Below, in pieces: positions 37,643-50,772 of a stretch of DNA of 64,000 bases. A model generated the notes under the pieces. The model was not told where the DNA came from. It was given only the letters and a program-made list of their open reading frames with translations, and ran no database searches. This DNA is from Pyrrhoderma lamaoense (taxonomy: Eukaryota > Basidiomycota > Agaricomycetes > Hymenochaetales > Hymenochaetaceae). Both the position numbers and the translations under genes were made by a program. Each line of letters opens with the position of its first letter. Position 1 is the first letter of the stretch. The stretch is from assembly GCA_002794735.1 (NCBI GenBank), contig NBAZ01000018.1, positions 402,660 to 466,659 on the forward strand, written 5' to 3'.

Positions 37643-40600
37643 TATCGCAGGCCGGGAACGTTGGAAGTGAGGGGTAAGCGAGGGAAAAGGAAGCAAAAAG
37701 GCGAAGCGGAGGGGGATGGATGCGGATATAAGTACTTCGGGGACAAGGCTCTACCTTATATTGAAAATTAAAAAAATTATTATTAAAATAAAATAATAAA
37801 ATAAAATAAAACATAGTTTAGCTCACCTTCACTCGCCCACAAGCAGACATCATATTATCTGCTGCTGGGATGGACTCTGGAAATGTGTATGTCATTTGAC
37901 CGGATATCAACAAGAATAGACAGTGGACGGTGTGCACTGTGGACCGCCTGTGACTGCGCGAGATCCAAGTGCCCACCCACATCTTCAAAGCCGCCGTCGT
38001 TGGCAAATCTGTTGTTTATCACACTCGTTTCTATCGCTCGTCAACGCTCTCCGTAACACAGCTCGTTTCCCCCTTTGAGCGCGTGTTTCGTTAACGGTTA
38101 GTCAACCCTCGGAACATCATCGGCCTCCCAAAACTTTAACTTTTTAGGTCGGCCCTCGCCGCTCACCGTGTTAAGTCCGGAGAGCCCTTGTTCATTTCCT
38201 ACAGGACTACCAAACGTGGCACTTGTCTCATAATTCATAATCACCACCATCATCATCGAATTATTAATTACATGGACTCACCTCCGCTATGGAGATCATC
38301 CTGGTTGTATTATCAATAAAAATCATTAGAAAATCACAAAAATATCAAAAGAGTCTTTTCAAAAAATATAATAAGATGCATCAAGTAATCATTCTACTTT
38401 TATCACACTCTCCTCACCTTCTCAACTCTTCTACAAACTCATCTGCCCCCAACACGCAGGCGGTATTGACTCTCCGTAGATGCGACACTCGTCGTTCATT
38501 GACAGCACACACCGCCTTTTTGTGTTTGTGCTGCTGGCGGATCGAATACAAGTTGATCGCCGATGAAAAAGGGCCCTAAATGGACTACTTCCTCCTTCGC
38601 TAAACATTTGCCTCAGAACCCGCTCCTTTTCCCTCCTCAACGACTACGGCTCCCAGTGCGGCCCGTGTGTCGTAGTAGATTCCAACACCCGTCGTCCACA
38701 TTAGCATCATCATCATCCTTGTCCCTTGGTTGCTGCTTTCACTGCCTCATCGCGGCCTTCCGCAAGGAGAATCACACCTGCGGATCTCTCACTCTCTCTG
38801 GAACTCCCTCTCTCCCTCCCTCTTCTTTCCCTTAATTTGGATCTACTCCTCCATTCACATTTTAATCAATAGCCCCTTCCGATAGAGGGCCGTTTTGACT
38901 TGCGATGACTACTACAGCTTTATTATCACTAGTACATCTCCGCAAGTCAATGATACTTAGTCGCTTTTCATTCATCAAAGGGCAATCGCTTTCCCCCTCT
39001 CTTAATTACCGGTAGATCATCCTCCATCACTCCATCACTTGGCTCTTCCCAACTCTTTCGCCATTTCGGGCCCATTTTTTTCCTCGACTCGGATCGAAAC
39101 ACAAAACGACTTCCTCTCCTGGTCTCTTGGACTCTCTTCGGAGTATAATGCCCCCGGCGCTAGTAGACCATAACTACGTTCTCCGACGCTCAGATCTCTC
39201 CCGATCTCGCTTTTTTTTTCTTACTCTTTTTACATCTTTCTTCCTCAGGGTCCGACCTTTTAAGCGCCCATCCCAAATGCATACGTATCCTCAAAAGGGT
39301 AGGGTAAGGTGTTGACTCTGTAGAATTTTTAAAAAAGAGCTGGAAAAAAAAACTAGACTAAAATCGACAGCTTTCTTTCTCATTTTTACTTGACTAATTC
39401 GGTTGTCTTTCGTTTGTTTCCGCTCTCTCTTTCCGGTGTCATCGGCTCTGATACAAGGAACAACTTAAATTAGGACTCATTCTTTAACCTGGACCTTTCC
39501 ATCTCTGGGTAAAACATCTTTCTGGCAATCTATTGAGTCTCTGGCTTACGTTTTCATTTTTGATTTCCTTTCTTCATCCACGTCCAGGTAGCACAAACTA
39601 GGTTGTGCAATGCAGTATCTATGAAGGGGATGAGCAGTTACTCAATCGATAAATACCATAGATGTCACATGTTTAACCACATATACGTCTACGTATCACC
39701 TCTACGCAATAAGGTACAATGAAATGATACATTAAAGCTACATAAGCAAAGAGTATCTCTGCTGTGTAAACTCATATGTATACTAAATAATCCATCCTGA
39801 ACCTCCGTTATTCGTTTCGCATACCATGAATATGCTTTCTGGGCTTCGTTTCAGATCTCCCCTCTTCATGCATTAATTTCGAGTATCACCCATTATGATC
39901 TCGCTTCACTCCGTTATCTTCGGCGATGAAGTTCTATATCACTCTGATTAACTTTTTTTTTCTCCTGCAATTGTTGATGGTTCAAGAAAACATGATTCAG
40001 TTGCAAGTCGTCATCAAGCGGAAGAGATCGTTTCGCCTATCGCCGGCTATCGAGCCAATCATCAGACATCCTAACGTTTCAAACATCAGTTGTCAATAGC
40101 GTTTTTTTTAGTTCCGCTCTTTTGCATTACTATCTTTCTAAACAGTTATTGATCCAATACCTCGCTTCAACTACACGGACCAATGGCGTTGGACTTGACC
40201 ATGCTTCTAGTACAGTGGAGAGAGAGCCACGTACACTTAATTCTAATTTTTCTCCTTTTAACTTCCATTCACATGTTCGTTTTCCTGGTCGGTGTTATCG
40301 GTGTCTTGGAACCCAATTTAACATTGCGAAGAGGTGTCAATATAGCGGCTCACTAAAGTACGTAAGCGTCTTTTCCATGAAAATGGTCGGCTGACTCCAC
40401 AGTATATATTTGTTTCTTGATCTAAGCCCCTGGAATCTCTCTTCCTATTTACATACACTCTTTTTCTCGCTAGGAAAGCAATGGTTTTAGCTATACCTGA
40501 AACTCAATACGTTAAGCTTCTTTTTTTCGTGCAAGTCCGGGCTTCCCGCAATCTGCAAAGCGTAAAGTTCATGCTTTCTTATTCCCTATAAAAGAAGATT

Positions 40601-42568
40601 TATATCTTCTTGTGGACAAAGTGAATGAAAGAGTCGCTCCGATTCTTCTCGGAGTCCTTTACGGAAGGAACCAAATACATGTATCAGAACGGACCAAAGG
40701 CGGCCCTTTGTTTTACTCCTACATCCGGAATATTTCTGGTGTGAGTGACGTCCTTGGCACAAAAGTGATTGAAGGGGATGTTGTTAAAGGTTTAAGAGAA
40801 AATCTAGTATAGTAAAAATAGATGTACTGCAAAAAAAGTCCCATTTGATCCGTGAACCGGAATAGTAAACTCGTTTTATAGGATAGATGATGTCGACTTT
40901 TATGTGCGCATACTATTTCTTTGGTGAGTAGTTGTTCGCACGAAAGCCGCGGATTGATTTGAAAGTTATGGACACCGGGCAAGTCGTGGTTGACGATCCC
41001 GCGACTCCGAAGCATCGTGGTAGTATGTGTAAGGGTGAGTAATGTGGTGGCGGGTGGTGGTGGTTTATTATCTGACACTTTGATACCTTCGTAATGCCTT
41101 CGGCCCTATGATCAACAAAATCATCGGAACATTGATAATAATATGCAAATGGCATTAGATGTGATCAAGACGCGTCAGCCAACAGAATTAGCTCGGTGTG
41201 AAATTATCGGTTCCTTGTAGACCTTGTATTATTGAAATTATATACCATCATGGTTCAATGATGTTGTGCCTATTGGTGCTATCAGGTTTTTAAAGTGAAT
41301 CACTAAGTATGGAACAGCTTGAATGTTCCCTTTTCCCTTGCTGATTTATTTTTTTCATGTTTGTTCGCAGATAAGCGTGTTTTTAAAAGCTTCATCTATT
41401 CTATCTACATCGCGGATTACTGTGTAGCCGAGAACTTAATTAATCTGGTCTATGATTGGAGAACTGAACATACATGTATCGTATATTGATTATAATTTTC
41501 TGATAAACTTGTTTCACCTTTAGTATTCGCGTATTGCTTCAGTGGTCTGGTTTTAGTCTTGATAATTGATGTAACTTTGCATAGTGTCGTAACTGACATG
41601 GATAAAAATATCATTGCTCTGAAAACCTTACGATAAATCTATTTTCCCTAGACTTTTCTCTTGGAAAAGCAATCCCGCACGAATCTAACTCACCACTAGA
41701 TACGTCTGCATCTACTCCATTCCTCAAAATCACTTTTTTGACTAAAATTGAGGTTCAAATAACTAGCTCGGCTAGAACAAGTAGATTAATCGGTAAAAGG
41801 AATGAAGACTCAGAGCTATTTAAAGGTTGCATTAATCAACAAGGAACGTGAAGTTCTTGATCATGTTGTCATGGACCAAGGAAATCTTTCTCGAAGGAGT
41901 ATATAGAGTTGTACCTGTCATGCCATGAGTTCTGATGGGGAGCTTCAAATACATCAATGTTGGTAAAAAGCGTAGAATAAGGGTTTCATCGACAATCTGA
42001 TTTATTTCAACATAAATGTTTACATCAGATATAATTAAACAAATCTAGGCATCATGCAGATCTTCGTGATGTATGTAGTCAAAGTAAGTTGTTAATCTGA
42101 CTTGTATGTTTGAACTAGATTAAATGTAATAACAATCCTCAGTATCCCCGGCTACTTCACCAATAGGGGATAAGCTCGGTGATTAGAACTTGCTGTCTTG
42201 GAGATTCGATGATTAGATCAAACTGGCTACAAGTAGGTGAATCATGTCACAAATCTAATCAGTGTTAGTATATTACCTTAATCTGGGGTGAGAGCTGGCG
42301 ATAAAGACCGATACTGTAAAGGATGATATGTAGCATTTTCAATCGCATACATCAAAGACTGGTATACTAATTAATCTATAGTAGTATTACTAAGCAATGT
42401 CGTCTGGACTAGACATGCGAATCCAAAATAGGAAAAAACAAGGGCGCTTCGGCATGCTTAAGAGATTTCCTCCGTGCTTCGTTAGGTGAACATTATTATG
42501 CCTCTCGACGACGACGAGCGGTATCGCTTTTGCGCATCATCTGCTCATTTGTACATTCTGTAATAACT
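37643..42568. other. long region without a recognised gene
   Basis: About 4.9 kb with no supported coding gene. The part nearest the Zn2Cys6 start (37,643-38,200) probably contains its promoter and leader. Pyrimidine-rich stretches occur at about 38,790-38,840 and 39,000-39,250, and poly-T runs near 39,210 and 39,950. Remaining open frames are under about 120 codons and show no motif. The stretch to about 42,450 is AT-rich and unremarkable. Confidence 0.5.
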
Positions 42569-43420
42569 ATGTCTTCTCCTACACACACTGATTCAATCCA
42601 ATCTACTTCATCTTCTATGTTCGTATCCCCAACTGGACTAGGACGTTCCGAAACACCCACTCAAAGTTTCGAGAATTCTGAGTCTAGTTCAAGTCTTATT
42701 GAGATTATACGCGACGACGAAGACAGAATTGATGTTGTTGAAGAAAACTTGGCATACCGAGCTTTCGATCTGGTTTGTTTTGGGATACATTCACCGGTCT
42801 TACTCATATCTTTAGCTTAAGATAGGATGCGTCGGACATGGATACGTTTGGGATGTCTAACCGAAACATGCGTACGAAGAACCCTACACGTCCCTCTCTT
42901 GCAGTTCACTCCAGATCCGATTCCTATACTCCTTCAATACTATCAAATGATATATGGGTTGGGGAAAGTGGTGATGCCGAAAAAGACGCTTCTTTTTCTC
43001 GTGGGGTGAAGATTGTTGGATGGACAAGTGTAGGAGACATCCGTGGAGGTGCATATATCGGTAATGCTCTAATTCGTGTTCAAAGTCTACCCGATTCTCG
43101 TTAATTTGGAATCTTATACCACTGCCCACCTTGGTACCCAAGTCTATGACTGTGCGCTCTTGACTACCGCAGGTACTACAATCCATGTACACAAGCGATA
43201 TAGTGCGTTTGTGGCTTTACATTCTGCACTATTGCGAACACTGCCCTCAGAAGTACGGCGACACGTCCCTTCTTTACCTCCACGCACTCCTCTGGCGAGA
43301 TATCGGGCCCGATTCTTGGAGAAGCGGCGAAAGGCTTTACAGACATGGCTCGGCGAAGTTTTACTTCATCCGGAGCTGGGCGGCACAGAAGCGGTCAGGC
43401 AATGGGTTATGGCAGGTTAG
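42569..43420 (+). CDS. YPT35: PX-domain protein, Ypt35-like
   Basis: This is a phosphoinositide-binding PX protein; yeast Ypt35 acts at endosome/vacuole contact sites as an adaptor for Vps13. The start MSSPTHTDSIQSTSSSMFVS opens a Ser-rich N-terminal region (exon 1 ends near AYRAFDL at about 42,775). A second exon (about 42,836-43,061) carries SNRNMRTKNPTRPSL to VKIVGWTSVGDIRGGAYI. A third exon from about 43,142 continues in phase as VYDCALLTTAGTTIHVHKRY. The PX hallmarks are HKRYSAFVALHSALL, with the arginine expected to contact the PI3P phosphate, and the Pro-rich PPRTPLARYRARFLEKR followed by the LQTWLGEVLLHP helix. The C-terminus (RQWVMAG) ends at a TAG that overlaps a potential donor, so a further exon is possible. 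It lies about 220 bp upstream of the importin gene. Confidence 0.75.
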
Positions 43421-43640
43421 TATCTCTGAAAGATACATGTATAGTATTTGTAGATAGATGCAATCAAAGAATGTGCCAGTACCAGTTTCAGTGTCTGTTA
43501 GTACTGCGTATAAAAGAGGAGGCGAGCGTGATATTTGTGTCACACATGTTACTGTTACAAAAATTTGTGGGTATATGCTTCTTGAAGGTTGCGATTGCCC
43601 TCCACCCTTGGTCTTTCTCCTCTCCTTCTTCATCAGAGCC

Positions 43641-46600
43641 ATGGACGTGAGTACTCTTGACATTGTATATGGTCTCTATTATAGAGCTAGTAGTGACGCT
43701 TAAAATCTCATCTCCTACGTTGATCGTTAGCCATCTTTTGTCCAGGGTCTTCACACCCTTCTTCTGCAACTTACCACCAGTGATACCGTCTCACTCAAGG
43801 CGGCCACTGCCCAACTTAACAAGGATTACTTCAAAAATCCAGCCTGTATACCTGCTCTCTCTAGTATACTTGCGAGTGCTAGTGAAGAAGCAGTTCGACA
43901 ACTTGCCGCCGTAGAGCTCAGGAAACGTATCAGTCAGAAAAGTGGAGAATTGTGGGTGCTTGTACCTCAAACAGAACGCGAAGAGATCAAAAGCAGGCTC
44001 CCGGAAATTACCCTTGCAGAGCCGTCAAAAATAGTTCGACATGCGGAGGCGCGTGTCATCGCTGCTATCGCTAGCATAGAGATTCCTCTTCGACAATGGA
44101 ATGAACTTCTTCCCCTCATCAACAGATGCTGTACCTCCCAGCAGGTTCACGAACGCGAACTTGGCGTTTTCGTTCTATTCACAATACTTGAATCAATTGT
44201 TGAAGGCTTTTCCCAATATATGAAGGAGCTTTTTGTTCTCTTCCATCAACTCTTACAGGATCCAGAGAGCGCTGATGTCCGTGTCACGGCCGCGCGTGCA
44301 CTCGGTGTACTCGCTCAATATATCGGTGCAGATGAAAAAGAAGAAATAAATCAATTTCAACAACTTCTTCCATCGTTAATAACCGTTGTTCAAGGTTGTT
44401 TAGACTCTTCTGACGAAACCGGGGCTCGTCAGTTGTTTGACGTTTTTGAAACATTACTTATTCTCGAAGTACCATTGCTCAGTAAACATATCCCACAACT
44501 TGTCGAGTTCTTCCTTAGATGCGGTGCAAATCGCTCATATGACGACGAATTGCGCATTATGTCCTTGAATGCGTTATCATGGACTATTAAATAGTAAGTG
44601 CCTTCAATTTACTCAAATCATTCTCAAGTGTTCAAAAATACTCTTCTCTAGTAAAAAATCAAAAGTACAAGCATCTGGTCTCGCCCCTGCTCTTCTTGAG
44701 GGGTTAATGCCTATCACAACAGAGGAGGAGCCAGAAGAAATTGAGGATGATGCACCTTGCCGCTCTGCGCTTCGTATCATCGATACACTCTCTACATCCC
44801 TTCCACCTGCTCAAGTGTTTCCTGCGCTTCGGCAACTTATCACTCAGTATATGTCTCAAGCAGATCCAAATGCTCGTCGTGGTGCACTTCTTGCTCTTGG
44901 TGTAGCCGTAGAAGGAGTATCTGAGTATATGCAACCTCATGCTCAAGCGGCTGTATGGCCTATCGTCGATGCAGGTTTGGCTGATGCAGATGCAAGTGTT
45001 AGAAGAGCTGCATGTACTGCTGTTGGATGTATATGCGAGTGGCTGGAGGAGTCCGCAGCCTCGCGTCATTCGACTCTCGTTCCTGCTCTTATGCATCTTG
45101 TCGCCGACGTGGCTACCCAACGTACTGCTTGTACTGCATTGGATGCTCTTTTGGAAGTTCTTGGAGATACTATCGGGCAGTATCTCCAGCTACTCATGGA
45201 AACCCTCTCTGGTCTGCTTGACACAGCCCCCACCAAGGTTAAAGCAGTTGTGACTGGGGCAATTGGTAGTGCCGCACATGCTAGTAAGAGTGCCTTCCTT
45301 CCATACTTCAACCAAACCATGCAACGGATGGGCCCATTCTTACAACTCAAGGGAGATGGTGAGGAATCGGAACTTCGTGGAATTGCAATGGATGCAATTG
45401 GAACGTTCGCAGAAGCAGTTGGTGCAGAGGCTTTCCGCCCATATTTCTCGGAGATGATGACTCAGGCGTTTTCTGGAGCTCAGTCTGAAAATGCTCGTCT
45501 TCGTGAATGTAGCTTTTTATTCTTCGGAGTTATGAGCCGTGTTTTTGGTGAAGAGTTTGCACCATACCTACCGCAAGTGGTCCCCTCTTTGCTAACATCA
45601 CTGAGTCAAAGTGAACACGGTGATACCGATATCTGTGAGTTCACATAGATTCTATGATATAACGCTATCTAAAATTTTGCTATAGTGAATTCATCCGAGG
45701 CTGCGGAACTATTTTCAACCGGTTCATCGTCATCCACCTCGCATGCTGCTGATGGCAATAAAACAGTAGATGATGATGCGGAGTCTCTTGATGCAGAAAA
45801 GATGCTTGAAGTGAACAGCGCAATCGCGGTTGAGAAGGAGATTGCTGCAGATACTCTTGGCACTGTGTTCGCCGCTACTGGAAATCACTTTTTGCCGTAT
45901 GTTGAAAAAGCTGCTCTCGAGCTCGTTAACCTCTTGCCACATTACTATGAAGGTATTCGAAAGTCAGCAACTGAATCCTTACTTGAAATTATTCGCACGT
46001 TCTATACGCTCAGTGAACCTTCAGACTGGCTCCCTGGTATTCAAGTGAAGGTACCTATACATCAAAACGTTAAGGATCTCATCGGGCATGCTCTACCGGC
46101 CCTCCTTGATATGTATGAAACTGAAGATGATAAGTAAGTGGATTTTCTGTGTTTGTTTCTCCGGATGAGAATACATCGTAACTCAGCTCACTTCGACGCC
46201 TCTATGGTGATGAGAAAATTACGACAAAATTTTCTGAACTAAATTATACAATCATCGTTGTAACCTCGATTCTATACTGACTCCTTGTAGATCTGTAGCA
46301 TCTGCTCTTTGTGTAGGTCTTGCAGAAACGATAAATGTCATTGGACCTGCGTTTGTTGAGGGGTGTACGTGATTTCTCTGGCGTATCACGTTTTCCCTTT
46401 GTCTGACCTCTCTATACCAGATCTCGATAATATCAGCAACGTTGCTATCCAAATCCTTGAGCAGAAGGCTCTCTGCCAGCAAGATCCAGATCAAGACGAA
46501 GACGAGGAACCATTGGAAGATCAGGCAGAGTACGACTCGGTTCTCATATCATCTGCTGGTGATCTAGTCGCTGCACTTGCGAATGCTCTCGGATCTGATT

Positions 46601-47342
46601 TCACTGGGGCATTCCAGAAATTTTACCCTCTCATTGCAAAGTTTTATGTACGTGGGTTATACTATTCTGCACTGTTATAGGTTGACACTCAACTATAATA
46701 ACAGAAAAAAGGGCGTTCATTGAGCGATAGATCATCTGCGATTGGTACCTTGGCGGAGATTATTTCCGGAATGAAGGAAGCAATTACACCGTCGACAGAA
46801 CCTCTTTTCAATCTTTTCTACCAAGCACTTCAGGACCCAGATGCGGAAGTGTACAGTAATGCGGCATTCGGGTTGGTCTTCTTGTAGAGAATAGTGCTCA
46901 AGATTTGTCTCCTCAATATGGTCTGCTTCTTTCTGCTCTCCGCCCACTTTTCGAGGTATCCCCCAATTCTCCCTCATCTAAATTCACGGCCCGTGATAAC
47001 GCAGCTGGTGCCATTGGACGGATAATCGTGCGAAATACGGCCGCTCTTCCTCTTGATCAAATTTTACCTATATTCATCGGTGCTCTTCCTTTGACGAATG
47101 ACTTCCTCGAGAATAGAGCGGTCTTCCGTGCTCTGTTCCATCTTTTCCGAGTACAGCCTGCAGCGCTCTCTCCATATATGGATAAACTTCTGTCAGTCTT
47201 TGGCCACGTTCTCGACCCAAGTTTGCCAGACCAGCTTGGCGACGAGACAAGAAGTGAATTGCTTACACTTATAAACGCGTTGTATGCTGAGGATCCAGAA
47301 AAAGTGAAATCGGCTGGTCTTACTCCATATGTTACCGTTTAA
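43641..47342 (+). CDS. KAP123: karyopherin beta Kap123 / importin-4
   Basis: This HEAT-repeat nuclear import receptor carries ribosomal proteins and histones through the nuclear pore in yeast. A two-codon first exon (MD) splices at 43,647 to GLHTLLLQLTTSDTVSLKAA. An N-terminal importin-beta-like HEAT region (EEAVRQLAAVELRKRISQ) and continuous HEAT repeats follow over about 1,090 residues. Examples are DVRVTAARALGVLAQYIG, PNARRGALLALGVAVEGVSE, SVRRAACTAVGCICEWLEE and NARLRECSFLFFGVMSRVFG. Acidic insertions occur at about 45,760 and 46,500 (DQDEDEEPLEDQ). Traced introns begin at 43,647, about 44,594, 45,635, about 46,135, about 46,368 and 46,648, all joining in frame. One base is missing near 46,870: after SNAAFG, adding a base gives GLLVENSAQDLSPQYG and the final exon. 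The gene is likely intact, with an assembly deletion. Confidence 0.92.
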
Positions 47343-48317
47343 TCTTCTTAGGCATGAGAGATATGATTGAATTTATTGATGAAGTCTTTGTATGATTTGA
47401 TGTTTTTCTATTTTGTGCTTTTAGCATTTTTTTTGTGTTGCGTTGACTTGTTATACCTTGTAAACTTCACTTTACCACTCCTTCTTTATTTTGATGAATA
47501 TTTTTAATTTTGCTCGGTAAGTCCGACTTAGGTACAACTCTGTGGAGCGACATGTATTAGAGTACAAAAGGAGCGCATGTTTCGTCAAACAGATTTTATT
47601 GCAAAGTGACCATATGTCCATCTGGGTGTTTTCGTCTAGGATTTAGTGCTTTCTATGCGAAATTGATACTCAGAGTTATACCAGAACGATATCTTAGAAC
47701 AGATTAGTTGTTAAGCTAGTGTAGGATTCTCACTTTCACAATCTGCAGTCTTTTATCTGGTCCGCGCATCGCTTACCACAATAGATAAAGACTTAAGTTC
47801 ATATTTACAGCTGTTCTACTTGGATCCAAACTAGTTATAACTATAAGAATATTATGAGATATCATGGTTTTATCGGCCAGGATAGATTACCCCAGCATGG
47901 AGTCTAAGAAAGAAAGGGAATCATTTATAGGTAGAAAAGTGTCATGGTTATTCTTGTACAGGGTCGTGCATGTGTAACGGTCCGAGGTTCACTACCTTGA
48001 AGAATAGACAAAACTTATAGCAAAGCACTTAAAAATACGTAGTTTTTCTCAACAGGTAAGCCTTGTTAGCTCTTATAATCTTAACGTTCCTAGGACGCAA
48101 GGTATCTGGTAACAAGATAGGATAAAATCAGGAACCTGGATGTCAATCCCTTGCGAAATCTTCCTGTGAATCCGCAAAAATAGAGTATAACGAAACATTA
48201 TAAAGTTTATAATACAAAAGTTGCTCTATATGTGATAGTACCCAGATTAGTGGAATGCATGTGTCAGAAAATCAACATCTACTGAAGAATAGAACTAATT
48301 TAGGGGAAGGCCTTATC
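47343..48317. other. convergent intergenic region
   Basis: About 970 bp of AT-rich DNA lie between the 3' ends of the importin gene (+) and the glycosyltransferase-like gene (-). No coding or repeat structure is visible. Confidence 0.5.
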
Positions 48318-49616
48318 TCATTGTACCACATCAAGCTTCATAGGGGGCTCCCAATCTTTACCAAAAGCTACTTTCAAAGCTCCCTTCATACTGAGCGGTC
48401 TCGTTAGTCGGCACTCCGATTTAGTTCTCCACCAATCAACCTTCCATATCTTCAGAGCGTCCCAACTCCAAAGTTTACGCCATAGTTCATTCATGTTCTC
48501 TCTATCCAACGGAGAGGCCAAGAAGAACTGATAATAAAACCATGGATCACCACAGTTACCTAATAGTTTTCTACTCTCATCCAGAGAAATAGTGGAAGGA
48601 TTGAGAGTGGATGGTGTAAATACCCTAACAGGAGCAGAAGGATCCGAGTGGAAAACGGTAATGAAGTTCTCTGGGTACAATAAAAACAAAGCGTTATATA
48701 ATGTCTGATCCTTGCCCACAAATACGTGTTGAGAGAGCCAGTAGTCATGATATGCATAATATGTCTTTTCAAACCAAAAGACAGAAGATGGTGGTCCGCC
48801 AAAGAAGGAGCCCTCTGAGAATGATACGTCGACAGGGCCCAACGTAGGCGACCATAAAGATATTGATGGATTTGGAAGACGCTCAATGGGAAAGAAAATC
48901 TTGATTTCAGATGAAATGGAGGAAAAGACTTCTTCAACCCGAGGTAGATAAGGCCAAGTGCTATACGCATGTTCCTCTCTGAAAGATCCTGCATCCGTCC
49001 AGAATGTGTATCTCAACCTCGAGTCTGAATTGGATGATATGCCTAGCTGTCGCAGGGCCTCGGCAAGAAAAAAAGACTTCGCTGACCAAATAGCATATAA
49101 TTCAGGTGAGTGGATCTGCTTTTCGCGATCATAACGATGCATTTTTTTATAAGCCAGTTCTAGATCTTTTAGTGGAGGGACGTCGAACGCTGAGGAGTAA
49201 CGAACGTCGATGGTGATTGGTCCTGTGCCTCCTCGAATACTACGAACTAAAGGTTCCATTTCTGGTGGACAGTAGAAGTAGATTGGCGTCACAACCTGGC
49301 GCAGGAAATGAGAGAGCCATTCGGAGTATTCATCGGAAGAGTGTTTCGATTTTTCCAATGGATAAAATGCAGATACAATAATAAGGTCCGAGTCTTTAGA
49401 GGTTTCTTGTATCTGTGATGTATTAACGTCTATGTTGTTAGATTCACGTTGGGGCCTTTCGGATGTCACATGGAGTGGCCCGATATAGTCTGAAGCCCAT
49501 GCATTGATTACGCCGAAATATTCGTAGAGGAAAAGAGAAGTTGGTATCAAAATGACGAGTAAAGCAAAGGGGTACCGGCGTGGAAAGCGAAGCATCGCTG
49601 GAGTACACCACAACAT
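48318..49616 (-). CDS. type II membrane protein, HtrL/YibB-like (putative glycosyltransferase-related)
   Basis: A single open frame of 432 residues. A hydrophobic segment at about residues 13-33 (YPFALLVILIPTSLFLYEYF) after a short basic N-terminus predicts a type II single-pass protein of the secretory pathway. The lumenal part contains LIIVSAFYPLEKSK, TPIYFYCPPEMEPLVRSI, ELYAIWSAKSFFLAEAL, RYTFWTDAGSFRE, then GSFFGGPPSSVFWFEKTYY and VGKDQTLYNALFLLYPENF. This motif order matches the HtrL/YibB family, which is related in fold to GT-A glycosyltransferases; the TDAG motif would sit at the DXD-like position. The chemical activity is not established for the family. The start could also be the internal ATG at 49595 (MLRFPRRYP), which keeps the membrane anchor. 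It appears intact. Confidence 0.7.
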   Translation of the reverse strand: MLWCTPAMLRFPRRYPFALLVILIPTSLFLYEYFGVINAWASDYIGPLHVTSERPQRESNNIDVNTSQIQETSKDSDLIIVSAFYPLEKSKHSSDEYSEWLSHFLRQVVTPIYFYCPPEMEPLVRSIRGGTGPITIDVRYSSAFDVPPLKDLELAYKKMHRYDREKQIHSPELYAIWSAKSFFLAEALRQLGISSNSDSRLRYTFWTDAGSFREEHAYSTWPYLPRVEEVFSSISSEIKIFFPIERLPNPSISLWSPTLGPVDVSFSEGSFFGGPPSSVFWFEKTYYAYHDYWLSQHVFVGKDQTLYNALFLLYPENFITVFHSDPSAPVRVFTPSTLNPSTISLDESRKLLGNCGDPWFYYQFFLASPLDRENMNELWRKLWSWDALKIWKVDWWRTKSECRLTRPLSMKGALKVAFGKDWEPPMKLDVVQ

Positions 49617-50631
49617 CAGAAAAAATAGGTTATTGTTATAAGATAGTATGGATTCCCGTTATTTCTTTGAATGCCTATATATCTTTGAGTTTTCAACTTA
49701 ATTGGCACGCAAGAGAAAGACGATTGCGCCAGCGAATGCGATAGAGGTCCAGAAAAATACACGGACTGAAAGCCTGTATGGCGCACGCATGATCACTGTT
49801 CGCACCTTCTAAAATTGGAAATTATATAGTTTGCGACTTCCACTAGTGATACTCATAGAGATGTCAATTGTGTCATGTAAGCCATCTGCTCGTCGTGTAC
49901 TACATCAGTTGCCCCATACACTACCACAACTCAAGTCCAAGTTAGACTGATGCTGATTCTCCGGATCGTTGTGCATATCGCGAGCCAAATGAGTCCATCT
50001 CAGTAAGGGGGCATAGAACACAATTTGCAGTATTTAAAGGAAATCATTATAGACAAGGAGAAATGATAAGTAGAACGTGAAGTAATAAATGTGTGATCGG
50101 AAAAGATATGCTAGAGAATGCCATTCTTGCGACTTCGGACTCTGAGTGTGTCTTGCTCGTCCAACGTATCCTCCACTTAAAATGCGGTAAGTAATTGATT
50201 TCTGACTTTTTGTTTTTAGACTCAACTAGTTTCCATCAGATGCGTCATATTTCCTGCATACTTCCAAGTTTCTCTACTGGACTATCTCTTGTTATCATGA
50301 ACTTAACCTATTCCGGACTTAACTGTCGAGTATTATAAGAAAACCGTTACCTTCTCGCTGTCAAAAGTCCAAAAAAATTGAAAGAGACACAGGTGGATCT
50401 TTTTAAGTTATTGCTCAATATTTTACTTGATGATTGTGTTATAGGCTAGAAGAAGTTCTATATGCGAAAGTCTTGTTTGTAAGGTGAAACAACCCGGGAT
50501 GTAAATCTGGGACACAAACGAACTCGACTATGTTCTTGCATTATGCTTCACACTTTCTACTAGCGCACAACAACATTGTACATTGTCTGGTCTTTTGAGT
50601 CCCAGAAACACAATCTAGTACCAAAAATGTG

Positions 50632-50673
<42 letters not shown>

Positions 50674-50772
50674 TAAACAATATGAATCAGATATGGAGTA
50701 AGAGCCTTCCTCTCATTGGGAAAACAAGCGTCTACCTAGATCTCACATAGGGAATGCCGAGAACAAAACATA
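49617..50772. other. intergenic region with AAT microsatellite
   Basis: No coding sequence is supported here. The stretch contains the AAT repeat at 50,635-50,673 and otherwise unremarkable AT-rich DNA. Confidence 0.5.
50635..50673. repeat. AAT/ATA triplet microsatellite
   Basis: About twelve uninterrupted ATA triplets are visible. Confidence 0.9.

Noticed and set aside
43061..43086. A 25-nt intron in the PX gene
   Set aside because: It is too short; a longer intron ending at about 43,141 joins in frame and gives the better PX sequence (GGAYI then VYDCALL).
44704..45120. Minus-strand frame of 138 codons inside the importin gene
   Set aside because: It is an antisense shadow of KAP123, which has strong family support on the plus strand.
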